From Actinomycetota bacterium (GTDB taxonomy: Bacteria > Actinomycetota > Actinomycetes > Nanopelagicales > Nanopelagicaceae), in contig WLIL01000002.1 of NCBI GenBank assembly GCA_009702245.1, positions 1 through 44,073 of the forward strand: DNA of 44,073 bases. Reading direction: 5' to 3'. This document shows positions 1 to 7,638 of this stretch, in pieces. Under the pieces are notes generated by a model, which ran no database searches, was not told the DNA's origin, and saw only the letters and a program-made list of their open reading frames with translations. The position numbers were made by a program, and so were the translations under genes. How positions within the stretch are numbered: the first letter of the stretch is position 1; the number at the start of each line of letters is the position of its first letter.

Positions 1-280
1 CGTCTTCCTCAAGATCATCGCTTTCACTAATTGTTTCTGCCTTTGTTACTGGCCACGACGGGAGTTGGGCGGTTGCTGCAGCGGAAGTAAAGAGCTCAAT
101 AGCTCTATCTACTGCTAGATCAGAATTTTCTGCCTCAACAATGATCTGAGCACCGTATGACATCGCCCCCACCCCACTGGCGATCCCGCTGTGGATCGCC
201 ACCGCATCGGCGAGTGCCACGACCTCTTCTATGGTGACTTCGCGATCACCTTCGGCAAGAATTGAAACACTGAACTTCAT
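1..280 (-). CDS. Hypothetical protein, N-terminal part (runs off the window)
   Basis: The ATG at 280-278 is preceded by AGGAAG at good spacing and opens a frame that stays open to base 1, giving 93 codons. The N-terminus begins MKFSVSILAEGD and continues with an Ala/Val-rich helix-like stretch and an acidic end (ESDDLEED). I do not recognise the family. It lies 22 bp after the stop of the CoxE-like VWA gene on the same strand, so it is probably the next gene of that operon. Mixed helix/strand composition and no signal peptide suggest a small soluble cytoplasmic protein. Function unknown; only the existence of the gene is well supported. Confidence 0.65.
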   Translation of the reverse strand, partial: MKFSVSILAEGDREVTIEEVVALADAVAIHSGIASGVGAMSYGAQIIVEAENSDLAVDRAIELFTSAAATAQLPSWPVTKAETISESDDLEED

Positions 281-302
281 AGCGTCTTCCTATCGCAATT
301 TT

Positions 303-1433
303 TCATCTGAGGGCGGTTAAAGTTGTACTGAATTCTTCAAGGCTTTTCAAATTATGTCCAGAAACAATTTCATCGATATACGGCTCTGCGACCATCATGC
401 CTAGGGTAGTGGGGGCAAAGTCGCGGCTATCCCCTTTATGCGGATTCATCCAGACGATGCGGTAGCAGAGCCTGGAAAGTTTTTCCATGGCGTGAGCCAG
501 CACCTCGGGTTCCCCTCTATCTAGCCCGTCTGAACAAATAACCACGATGGATCCTCTGCTCATTCCCCGGCGGCCCCACTGCCTAGTGAACATTTCAAGT
601 GAGTCACCAATGCGTGTGCCACCATCCCAGTCGAAAACTAATCCCGCTGCCATGTTCATTGCTTCATCGGGGCGCCTTCTATCTAATGCCCGAGTAATGC
701 GAGTCAGACGGGTACCGAAACAGAAGACCTCGACTCGGCTGGCTGCTCTCTGCGCAGAATAGGCAAACTGCAAAAGGTTTCGTGAATAGTCAGCCATGGA
801 TCCGGACACATCGAGAATCAGAACTAATGGCCGCAGTCGTAATCGACGCTTTGTGAAGTGGAGGTCGCGTGGCTCGCCATGGGCCCTCATCGTTTCTCGG
901 ACCATTCGTCTCATGCTGATGAGTGAACCCTTCGATGAGGCCATCTTTCGTCTTGTTTTCCTGCGCGGGGGAGTGAGTTTGATACTTGACATGATTCGCC
1001 GTAATGCTGCCAACTCTTCAGGTGTACAACTTGCAAATGTCTTATTGCGGAATAGTTCCGATGTTGAAGCTTGCAGCCCCATGCGAAGCTCTTCTTCTGC
1101 CGTTCCGGGGGAGCCGCTCTCTGGTGCAGGGATATCGATGACAGCTTGCGCGCTCGAGGAGGCCTTGATTTTAAGTCGATTCTCGCTCTTAAACTCAGCT
1201 TTTTCATCGAGAAAAAATGATCTAAAGACATTGTCATAAAGTGGAATATGGTCACGCTTACTCACGAGCGTGCTTCGTCCAGCCCAGTAAACATCTAAAA
1301 TATCGGAAGGATTGAGTTCGGCAATTGCACTGCAGTAAGCCATGACATCGTCAGAACCAATAGGTAATCCAACGTTTCTTAGTTCATGTCCAAATTCGGT
1401 AAAAAGTGTGATGAAGCCAGCGTCATCAGACAC
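303..1433 (-). CDS. CoxE-like VWA domain protein (molybdoenzyme maturation)
   Basis: The C-terminal half is a von Willebrand A domain with the metal-ion site DVSGSM near residue 210, followed by GGTRIGDSL and CSDGLDRGE, the pattern of CoxE-type VWA proteins. CoxE works with the AAA+ protein CoxD in assembling the Mo/Cu centre of aerobic CO dehydrogenase; relatives serve other molybdenum hydroxylases. I chose GTG 1433 (376 aa) because AAGAGG lies 9 nt upstream; an in-frame TTG at 1442 is the alternative but abuts that site. The gene overlaps the AAA+ gene by 8 nt (GTGTCTGA), which implies translational coupling. The N-terminal third is a less conserved helical region. Family call is confident, the exact client enzyme is not. 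Confidence 0.85.
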   Translation of the reverse strand: MSDDAGFITLFTEFGHELRNVGLPIGSDDVMAYCSAIAELNPSDILDVYWAGRSTLVSKRDHIPLYDNVFRSFFLDEKAEFKSENRLKIKASSSAQAVIDIPAPESGSPGTAEEELRMGLQASTSELFRNKTFASCTPEELAALRRIMSSIKLTPPRRKTRRKMASSKGSLISMRRMVRETMRAHGEPRDLHFTKRRLRLRPLVLILDVSGSMADYSRNLLQFAYSAQRAASRVEVFCFGTRLTRITRALDRRRPDEAMNMAAGLVFDWDGGTRIGDSLEMFTRQWGRRGMSRGSIVVICSDGLDRGEPEVLAHAMEKLSRLCYRIVWMNPHKGDSRDFAPTTLGMMVAEPYIDEIVSGHNLKSLEEFSTTLTALR

Positions 1434-2322
1434 TGGAGACAACCTCTTGAATATTGGTGCGAACTAATTCAAGATCATCTCGATCCTTCACAATCGAGCC
1501 CAGAGTGTCATCTGCGCTCTGAGCAGTTAATTCGTCGGCACCCAGCGCGTCGAGCGCAGCCACCCAGTCGAGAGTTTCGGAGACGCCAGGAGGCTTGGCC
1601 AATTCCATGTCCCGCAAGCGGTTGACGGCAGCGACCACTCTATTGGCCATCTTCTCTGAAACATCAGGTATACGTGCCTGAATGATTTCAACTTCGCGGG
1701 CCGGGTCTGGAAAACCAATCCAGTTATAGAGGCAGCGCCGTTTCAATGCATCGTGTAATTCTCGGGTGCGGTTAGACGTGAGAATGACGATGGGGCGCGA
1801 CTGCGCTTTAATGGTTCCGATTTCTGGAATAGTGATCTGAAAATCAGAGAGAAGTTCGAGCAGAAACGCCTCAAACTCATCGTCAGCTCTATCCACTTCG
1901 TCAATCAGTAGCACGCACTGATCTCCGGCTCTGATTGCTTCTAGTAACGGCCGCTCTAACAAGAATTTTGCACTAAATAGTTTGTCGACGGCATCTTCTT
2001 TCATTTCGCTCTCAGAGAGTGCGCGAATCTGCAGCATTTGGCGCGCGTAATCCCATTCGTAGAGAGCTTGGTTTGTGTCGATGCCTTCATAGCATTGCAA
2101 GCGCACTAATTTTCGGCCAAAGAGTGAGGCAAGTGTTTTAGCTAATTCAGTCTTCCCCACTCCCACTTCTCCCTCGAGGAGTAGCGGCCGTCCGAGCGTG
2201 AGGGCAATGTAGAGGGCGGTTGAGAGACCGCGATCAGCTATATATCCGTCGGAACGCAGGACATCGGTGAGTTCTTGAACAGAAGAAGGCAAGGCACGTG
2301 AAGCGTGGTTATCTAGCGTCAC
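1426..2322 (-). CDS. CoxD/MoxR-type AAA+ ATPase
   Basis: A 298-aa AAA+ ATPase of the MoxR group. Walker A is GEVGVGKT at residues 51-58, Walker B is LLIDEVDRAD, and the sensor/arginine-finger stretch TSNRTRELHDALKRRC is characteristic of CoxD. CoxD is described as the ATPase chaperone that helps sulfurate and complete the active site of CO dehydrogenase. The start is GTG at 2322, 15 bp after the preceding stop, with only a weak Shine-Dalgarno (CGGAA), so translation may depend on coupling. The 3' end overlaps the VWA partner. MoxR-VWA pairs act on many substrates; the XdhC gene nearby favours a molybdenum hydroxylase client. Confidence 0.88.
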   Translation of the reverse strand: MTLDNHASRALPSSVQELTDVLRSDGYIADRGLSTALYIALTLGRPLLLEGEVGVGKTELAKTLASLFGRKLVRLQCYEGIDTNQALYEWDYARQMLQIRALSESEMKEDAVDKLFSAKFLLERPLLEAIRAGDQCVLLIDEVDRADDEFEAFLLELLSDFQITIPEIGTIKAQSRPIVILTSNRTRELHDALKRRCLYNWIGFPDPAREVEIIQARIPDVSEKMANRVVAAVNRLRDMELAKPPGVSETLDWVAALDALGADELTAQSADDTLGSIVKDRDDLELVRTNIQEVVSSV

Positions 2323-2337
2323 GGTAATTCCGGTGCG

Positions 2338-2598
2338 TTAACGAGTCTCGACGGGGCCAAGCACAAGGTCACGAATTGAGCCACCAGAGGTGTTTAATTT
2401 TCCTTCGCGGGCAAGCTTCTCGCGCCAGGCCACTCGAATGTCGGCGCCCTCTTCGGCATAACCATCGAAGGTAATACCAGCCATGTTTTTGCAGACCTTA
2501 TTTGGGTTGCAATCTTCATCAAGGGCCACTACTGGATCCCCTTGGGCCTCCCACATTGAACGCAGTGTGGCACGCGCATTCTCGGCTTCTAGCGCCAT
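2338..2598 (-). CDS. Uncharacterised 86-aa protein with two Cys
   Basis: Small soluble protein beginning MALEAENARATLRSMWEAQ. The ATG at 2598 has GAAAGGG eight bases upstream, so a longer in-frame extension to 2655 is not needed. It carries a CNPNKVC segment (two Cys five residues apart) in the middle and a C-terminus rich in charge ending in LVLGPVETR. There is no signal peptide or membrane helix. It sits between xdhC and the CoxD-like ATPase, 15 bp before the latter, so it is probably co-transcribed with the maturation genes. I do not recognise it. The Cys pair could bind metal or sulfur, but that is inference only. Confidence 0.6.
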   Translation of the reverse strand: MALEAENARATLRSMWEAQGDPVVALDEDCNPNKVCKNMAGITFDGYAEEGADIRVAWREKLAREGKLNTSGGSIRDLVLGPVETR

Positions 2599-2627
2599 AT
2601 AGACAACCCTTTCGAGGAGTAAAATAA

Positions 2628-2639
2628 GCACATATGTGC
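2628..2639. promoter_or_regulatory. Perfect 12-bp palindrome upstream of the cox-type genes
   Basis: GCACATATGTGC is a perfect 12-bp palindrome about 30 nt before the start of the 86-aa gene, in the 103-bp gap after xdhC. A -10-like TATTTT follows it on the minus strand. This is consistent with an operator for a second promoter serving the 86-aa/CoxD/CoxE genes. The binding protein is unknown. Confidence 0.4.
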
Positions 2640-2701
2640 ACCTTAAGACTCCCAAAGATTAGCACCTCTGCGGAGCTGAGTCTCCTTGAAAACAAGGGCG
2701 A

Positions 2702-3610
2702 TTAGGGCGCTCTGATGGCTTCAATGGCTTGCGCCAAGATCGATATTGCGATCTCGGCTGGCGAGGTAGCTCCGATGTTTACTCCAGCGGGGCCGTGGAC
2801 TCTGGAGATCTCGGTGATCCCTCGGTAAGCCAACCAATCGGCCCTATTCTGTTGCATTTTCTGAGAGCCGAGCGCTCCGATGTACCCAGCATCGCTCTCC
2901 AGTGCGGCGGCCAGTGACATGCTGGAGGATTCGACGTCGTGGCCCATAATCACGGCGGCATCGATGCTTGCAAGATCTGCCATTAACCCAGTTGCTTGGT
3001 CGACCGCCTGCGCCATGACGACTCGCCAACCTAGCAACCGAGCATTTTCGGCTAGTGCCTCCGCGATGGGACCACCACCAGCAATGGCTAATTTAGTTAC
3101 GGGATACATAATTGTGATGATCTTCTCCCCTGTAATGACAGTGCGAGAACTTCCCTTGCGAAAGAGTTCAGAAACTTCATCGTCAGATTCAGAAATATTA
3201 TCTCTGGTGAATAAGACAGTGTCATGAATGAGATCGCCGTCTAAATTGCAGATCAGAGCGAGTGGTTCTCTTGATAAAAGTGCTGGCCATAATTGGGCAG
3301 GTAATTCGGCAGCGGGCGTGAGAACGCAGCGAGCGCTTCCACCTAGAGGTAGGCCAGCGATGAGCGCACCCACTTCACTTACATTGATGGAAAATACTCG
3401 TCCTTGGATGAGGTGTCGGCTGGCAAAATCGATGAGATCTCCATCGATTGCCCCAGAGAGCAGATTCCCGATCCGACCGCCCCCAGGCGTGAGTGCCAAG
3501 GCCTCATTCGGCTCGCCCAGCGGGAGGCCGTCAGATGAGATCACCCACGCCACATCTGCTCGGGTCTGCGCCCGTAGGCAGGAAGTAACACTGAGGGCAA
3601 TTCCATACAT
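2702..3610 (-). CDS. XdhC/CoxF family molybdenum-cofactor maturation protein
   Basis: The N-terminal XdhC_CoxI domain contains LTPGGGRIGNLLSGAIDGDL. The C-terminal Rossmann-like domain contains LAIAGGGPIAEALAE and the family ending YIGALGS...GVNIGATSPAEIAISILA. XdhC proteins bind sulfurated Mo cofactor and deliver it to xanthine dehydrogenase; CoxF/CoxI serve CO dehydrogenase. I set the start at ATG 3610 (302 aa, MYGIALSV). A longer frame exists but would run into the tRNA-Gln gene, and family members start near this point. No strong ribosome-binding site precedes this ATG. It is the first gene of the minus-strand maturation cluster. Confidence 0.85.
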   Translation of the reverse strand: MYGIALSVTSCLRAQTRADVAWVISSDGLPLGEPNEALALTPGGGRIGNLLSGAIDGDLIDFASRHLIQGRVFSINVSEVGALIAGLPLGGSARCVLTPAAELPAQLWPALLSREPLALICNLDGDLIHDTVLFTRDNISESDDEVSELFRKGSSRTVITGEKIITIMYPVTKLAIAGGGPIAEALAENARLLGWRVVMAQAVDQATGLMADLASIDAAVIMGHDVESSSMSLAAALESDAGYIGALGSQKMQQNRADWLAYRGITEISRVHGPAGVNIGATSPAEIAISILAQAIEAIRAP

Positions 3611-3705
3611 GTAGCCATGGTAGGGGCGACTCCCAGGCGCTGTCGCGGTGGGCCGAATCTTCCATAGATTTCCAGAATCTCTCGAAAATAGGGCAGAATT
3701 CAGGT

Positions 3706-3777
3706 TCCGCCATTGTGTAGTGGCTAGCACGACGGCCTTTGAAGCCGTAAGTCCAGGATCGATACCTGGTGGCGGAG
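3706..3777 (+). tRNA. tRNA-Gln (anticodon UUG)
   Basis: A 72-nt cloverleaf. The acceptor arms TCCGCCA and TGGCGGA pair over seven positions; the anticodon stem ACGGC/GCCGT closes loop CTTTGAA with anticodon TTG; the T stem CCAGG/CCTGG closes loop ATCGATA (A at position 54 instead of the usual T). Discriminator G is followed by GCG, so CCA is not encoded. It sits between divergent xdhC and glmU, the same neighbourhood as in many actinobacteria. Confidence 0.93.
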
Positions 3778-3811
3778 CGCAGGAACCCGCCGAAGAGAGG
3801 GGACCTTAGTA

Positions 3812-5227
3812 GTGCCCATAGTGCAGGCAAGCGCGCTGATCTTGGCAGCCGGTGAAGGTACCCGGATGAACTCTGCCACTCCCAAAGTGCTCCATGGCGT
3901 CCTTGGGAAATCGATGGTGGAACGCGTCCTCGATGCCTTGCCGCCAACCAAAGCCACCGTGGTTGTGGTCGGCTCGGGCCGCGAAGCCGTTGAAAAAGAG
4001 CTAGCGCGCATTGCGCCGAATGTTTCCACTGTCTTTCAAGCAGAGCGGGGTGGGACTGGGCATGCGACCCGTCTTGCAATGCCAGCATTTGCAGGACTTG
4101 CTGATGATGATGTCATTCTCGTTCTTGGTTCTGATACGCCACTGTTACGTCGTGAAAGCCTTACCGATTTCATTGCACAATCACTGGGGGCGGCTGCAGC
4201 GGTGATGACTGCTCATGTTCCAGAACCATTTGGCTACGGAAGAATTATTCGAGATAGCGCTCAGGAATTTACTTCGATCGTGGAAGAGAAAGATGCAAAC
4301 GAAGCAGAGCGAAAGATTTCAGAGATTAATTCTGGTATCTATCTTTTTCAAAAAGGTGCACTCATTTCTGCGCTGGCACAACTCTCACGCGATAACGCAC
4401 AGGGGGAGGAGTACCTCACGGATGTTATTTCTATCCTCAAGGGTGAAGGCAAGGCAGTAGCCGCCTTCTCAATTAACGATTTCCGTGAAATCCTTGGGGT
4501 CAATGACCGGGGTCAATTAAGCGAATGTGGGGCTATCTTGCGAAATCGCATTAATGACGAATTGATGAAGGCCGGGGTCACCATCGTTGATCCAGCCAGC
4601 ACCTGGGTGGAAGAGGGTGTGGAGATCGCAGCCGACGTGACCCTCTTGCCGGGAACGTGGCTGACAGGCACGACCAAGATTTCAAGCGGTGCGGTGGTGG
4701 GGCCGCGAGCCACTTTGCACTCCTGCACCGTCGAAGCCGGCGCCCAGGTGAGTGAATCCACCTGCGACCAGGCATACATCGGCGAGGGCGCCACGGTGGG
4801 TCCCTACACATATTTAAGGCCAGGTACGGTCCTTGGACCGCGATCAAAGGCGGGGGCCTTTGTCGAGATAAAGAACTCCACCGTTGGCCCGGACTCGAAG
4901 GTGCCGCACCTCTCTTATGTGGGGGATGCCCAAATTGGCGAAGGTTCAAATATCGGCGCAGCCACCGTCTTCGTCAATTACGACGGGGTGGCCAAACACC
5001 GGACTGAGATCGGCGATTACGTGCGAATCGGAAGTGACACCATGCTGGTGGCCCCCGTTACGATTGGGGACGGCGCCTACACCGCAGCTGGCTCCGTCAT
5101 CACCGAGGATGTGCCCGCTGGAGCTATGGGCGTGGGTCGGGCAAAGCAGCGAAATGTCTTGGATTGGGTCCTTCGTAAGCGCCCAGGAAGTAAGAGCGCG
5201 GACGCCGCGTCGCGTGCTCGCGAATAG
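3812..5227 (+). CDS. glmU: Bifunctional GlmU (N-acetylglucosamine-1-P uridyltransferase / glucosamine-1-P acetyltransferase)
   Basis: Cytoplasmic enzyme making UDP-GlcNAc for peptidoglycan. The N-terminal pyrophosphorylase domain shows GEGTRMNSATPKVLH near residues 14-28, ERGGTGHA and LGSDTPLL. The C-terminal left-handed beta-helix acetyltransferase shows RPGTVLGP, VEIKNSTVG, the NYDG loop and repeated hexapeptides to GVGRAKQRN. Length 471 aa is normal for actinobacteria. The start is GTG 3812, eight bases after an AGAGAGGGGA ribosome-binding site. It is followed by prs at 58 bp, as in other actinobacteria. Confidence 0.96.
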   Translation: MPIVQASALILAAGEGTRMNSATPKVLHGVLGKSMVERVLDALPPTKATVVVVGSGREAVEKELARIAPNVSTVFQAERGGTGHATRLAMPAFAGLADDDVILVLGSDTPLLRRESLTDFIAQSLGAAAAVMTAHVPEPFGYGRIIRDSAQEFTSIVEEKDANEAERKISEINSGIYLFQKGALISALAQLSRDNAQGEEYLTDVISILKGEGKAVAAFSINDFREILGVNDRGQLSECGAILRNRINDELMKAGVTIVDPASTWVEEGVEIAADVTLLPGTWLTGTTKISSGAVVGPRATLHSCTVEAGAQVSESTCDQAYIGEGATVGPYTYLRPGTVLGPRSKAGAFVEIKNSTVGPDSKVPHLSYVGDAQIGEGSNIGAATVFVNYDGVAKHRTEIGDYVRIGSDTMLVAPVTIGDGAYTAAGSVITEDVPAGAMGVGRAKQRNVLDWVLRKRPGSKSADAASRARE

Positions 5228-5285
5228 GACGTAGGAGAGGGTACGGTCTAACTATCCGAATGATGAAGCCGGTGGAGGGAGATTG

Positions 5286-6266
5286 ATGGGCGAAATCAGG
5301 TTATCTTCCGAAAAGCGTCTCCGACTCTTCACTGGTCGAGGTTACCCGGAACTAGCTCAAGAAGTCGCTGATCAATTAGGAATTCCGCTCACCCCCACCT
5401 CTGCATACGATTTTGCAAATGGAGAGATTTTCGTTCGATTCGAAGAGAGCGTTCGCGGTTGCGATGCCTTCGTCATTCAGAGCCATACTGAACCATTAAA
5501 TAAGCAGATCATGGAACAGCTCATCATGGTCGATGCTCTCAAACGTGCTTCCGCAAAGCGCATCACCGTAGTAGTTCCGTTCTATGGATATGCGCGCCAA
5601 GATAAAAAGCATCGCGGGCGTGAACCAATCTCAGCTCGCCTAATCGCTGATCTTTTTAAGACTGCTGGTGCTGATCGCTTGATGACAGTCGATCTTCATA
5701 CCGCTCAAATTCAAGGTTTCTTCGATGGCCCAGTAGATCACCTTTTTGCGCTCCCATTGCTCACTAATTACGTGGGCAGCAAGGTAGATCGTTCACGCCT
5801 CACCATTGTTTCGCCCGACTCGGGTCGAGTACGCGTTGCCGAGCGTTGGAGTGATCTGCTCGGTGGTTGCCCTATCGCCTTCATTCACAAGACTCGCGAT
5901 CCACTTATTCCAAATGAAGCAGTGGTAGGTCGAGTCGTCGGTGATGTGGCTGGTCGAACATGCGTTGTTATCGACGACATGATTGATACCGCAGGCACCA
6001 TCACTAAAGCTGTAGATGCGCTCATCGATGCTGGCGCGACTGAAGTTTTAGTGGCTGCCACTCACGCGGTGCTCTCCGGACCAGCCGTTGAGCGCCTGAA
6101 GAGTTCAAAGGTGGCAGAAGTGGTCATCACCAATACGTTGCCCACCTCAGATGCCAATAAGTTCGACAAGCTTACGATTCTCTCAATCGCTCCTCTCCTA
6201 GCCCGGGCGATCAAAGAGGTCTTCGAGGATGGCTCGGTCACTTCACTCTTCGATGGCCACTCCTAG
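5286..6266 (+). CDS. prs: Ribose-phosphate pyrophosphokinase
   Basis: Makes PRPP from ribose-5-phosphate and ATP for nucleotide, His and Trp synthesis. Visible motifs: FANGEIFVRFEESVRG, FYGYARQDKKHRGREPIS (ATP loop), VDLHTAQIQGFFDGPVDHL, and the PRPP-binding VVIDDMIDTAGTI. The ATG at 5286 follows GGAGGGA at good spacing; a TTG directly before it is not needed. Length 326 aa is typical. The C-terminus ends SVTSLFDGHS, and its stop begins a set of tandem 10-bp repeats (see repeat feature). Confidence 0.96.
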   Translation: MGEIRLSSEKRLRLFTGRGYPELAQEVADQLGIPLTPTSAYDFANGEIFVRFEESVRGCDAFVIQSHTEPLNKQIMEQLIMVDALKRASAKRITVVVPFYGYARQDKKHRGREPISARLIADLFKTAGADRLMTVDLHTAQIQGFFDGPVDHLFALPLLTNYVGSKVDRSRLTIVSPDSGRVRVAERWSDLLGGCPIAFIHKTRDPLIPNEAVVGRVVGDVAGRTCVVIDDMIDTAGTITKAVDALIDAGATEVLVAATHAVLSGPAVERLKSSKVAEVVITNTLPTSDANKFDKLTILSIAPLLARAIKEVFEDGSVTSLFDGHS

Positions 6267-6292
6267 CCACTGTTAGCCACTGCTAGCCACTC
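6263..6292 (+). repeat. Three tandem 10-bp units, each with a TAG stop
   Basis: CTAGCCACTG, TTAGCCACTG and CTAGCCACTC follow each other with no gap. The first TAG is the prs stop codon. Because the period is 10, the three TAGs fall in all three reading frames. Confidence 0.9.
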
Positions 6293-6347
6293 CGATTGAT
6301 CTCCTGAAGCCTGGCGAAACACCCAGATTTCTCTCATGCCCCCGCCT

Positions 6348-6387
6348 GGGGTAAGTTTTGCAACGCTCCGGCGAGGGGGTTTACCCC
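6348..6387 (+). promoter_or_regulatory. Possible stem-loop in the prs-rplY gap
   Basis: GGGGTAAG (6348-6355) can pair with TTTACCCC (6380-6387) around a 24-nt loop that itself holds CGC-TCCG-GCG. No T run follows, so an ordinary intrinsic terminator is unlikely. It could be an mRNA leader structure for the downstream ribosomal protein gene. The rest of the 179-bp gap shows no gene. Confidence 0.3.
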
Positions 6388-6445
6388 GTAATCGACGAGA
6401 TCCCTCCTGGTGCGCTTATTGTCACCGAATTGAAGGAGAGATCAG

Positions 6446-7045
6446 ATGGCTGAAATCAGCATCGCCGCCACCGTCCGTAATGAATTTGGCAAGGGCGCCG
6501 CACGCCGTGCCCGTCGCGATGGTCTCGTGCCCGCTGTGATCTACGGCCACGGCAGCACCCCACGCCACGTCACTCTCCCAGCACACCAACTCATGTTGGC
6601 GCTTAAGGCTCATAACGTTTTGCTCGATCTTCAACTTGAAGGTGGCGCGCAATTGGTGCTTCCCAAGTCGGTAGTACGTCACGCCATCAAGAACTCCATT
6701 GAGCACGTGGACTTCATTGAGGTACGCCGCGGAGAAAAGGTTGTCATCGACATTGCGGTGCACACTGCGGGCGATGCAGATCGCGATGGCATTTTGGAAC
6801 ACGTCAACAACACTATCTCGGTGCGCGCTGAGGCGACTGCAATTCCTAGCGAACTCATTCTTGATATTCAAGGTTTGCAGATCGGTCATTCGAAGTATGC
6901 CTCCGACGTCTCTCTTCCTGCCGGCGTGGAACTCGTTTCAGCACCTGACACGATCATCGTGCACTTGGCAGATAAGCCAACACATGAAGAGCCAACTGCC
7001 CCAGCTCCAACTGATGTGGCACCTGCGGCTCCTGCGGCTGAATGA
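6446..7045 (+). CDS. rplY: 50S ribosomal protein L25 (long Ctc form)
   Basis: Binds 5S rRNA in the large subunit. The N-terminal L25 domain has the opening EISIAATVRNEFGKGAARR and DGLVPAVIYGHG; the C-terminal TL5/Ctc beta domain includes EHVDFIEVRRGEKV and LPAGVEL. At 199 aa it is the long, general-stress (Ctc/TL5) form with an Ala/Pro-rich acidic tail (APAPTDVAPAAPAAE). The ATG follows GAAGGAGAG. Its stop overlaps the pth start by four bases (ATGA), implying coupled translation. Confidence 0.95.
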   Translation: MAEISIAATVRNEFGKGAARRARRDGLVPAVIYGHGSTPRHVTLPAHQLMLALKAHNVLLDLQLEGGAQLVLPKSVVRHAIKNSIEHVDFIEVRRGEKVVIDIAVHTAGDADRDGILEHVNNTISVRAEATAIPSELILDIQGLQIGHSKYASDVSLPAGVELVSAPDTIIVHLADKPTHEEPTAPAPTDVAPAAPAAE

Positions 7046-7623
7046 CCGAACGCTGGCTGATTCTTGGATTGGGTAATCCCGGTCCGGAGTACGCCAACAC
7101 GCGTCATAACATCGGCTACTTGGTCGTTGAAGAAATCGCAAAGCGCATTTCAGGTAGCTTCGTATCACATAAATCTCGAGCGGATGTACTCGAAGGTCGC
7201 CTGGGTGTCGGAATCGATGCCCCTTCATTGATTCTCGCGAAAGCAAAGAGTTATATGAATGAATCAGGCGGACCAGGCAAGGCGCTCGCAGATTTCTACA
7301 AGACCCCACTCGATCACATCATCGTTATTCATGATGAGTTGGATTTACCATTCGAGGCTATTCGCAGCAAACTAGGTGGAGGGGACAACGGCCACAACGG
7401 GTTAAAGAGCCTCTCGAAGTCACTCGGTGGCCCCGGTTATTTGCGGATTCGGATGGGCATTGGCAGACCGCAAGGGCGGCAAGACCCAGCAGATTTTGTT
7501 TTAAAGCCATTCAGTACGGAGGAGCGAAAAGTGCTTCCACTCTTCGTTGATCGCGGAAGCGATGCTGTTGAAAGCTTGCTCACACGAGGCCTCGAAGAGA
7601 CACAGCAACGTTTTAACGATTGA
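7042..7623 (+). CDS. pth: Peptidyl-tRNA hydrolase
   Basis: Releases tRNA from prematurely dropped peptidyl-tRNAs. Catalytic and binding motifs are present: GLGNPGPEYANTRHNIGY (catalytic His in the TRHN element), KSYMNESGG, IVIHDELDLP and GGDNGHNGLKSL. Length 193 aa is normal. Start ATG 7042 overlaps the rplY stop (ATGA). It is followed by mfd after 15 bp. Confidence 0.96.
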   Translation: MTERWLILGLGNPGPEYANTRHNIGYLVVEEIAKRISGSFVSHKSRADVLEGRLGVGIDAPSLILAKAKSYMNESGGPGKALADFYKTPLDHIIVIHDELDLPFEAIRSKLGGGDNGHNGLKSLSKSLGGPGYLRIRMGIGRPQGRQDPADFVLKPFSTEERKVLPLFVDRGSDAVESLLTRGLEETQQRFND

Positions 7624-7638
7624 TGAGAGGAGGTCAAC

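Noticed and set aside
3611-3730. Longer XdhC start at 3730
   Set aside because: It would overlap the tRNA-Gln gene, and family members begin at the ATG at 3610.
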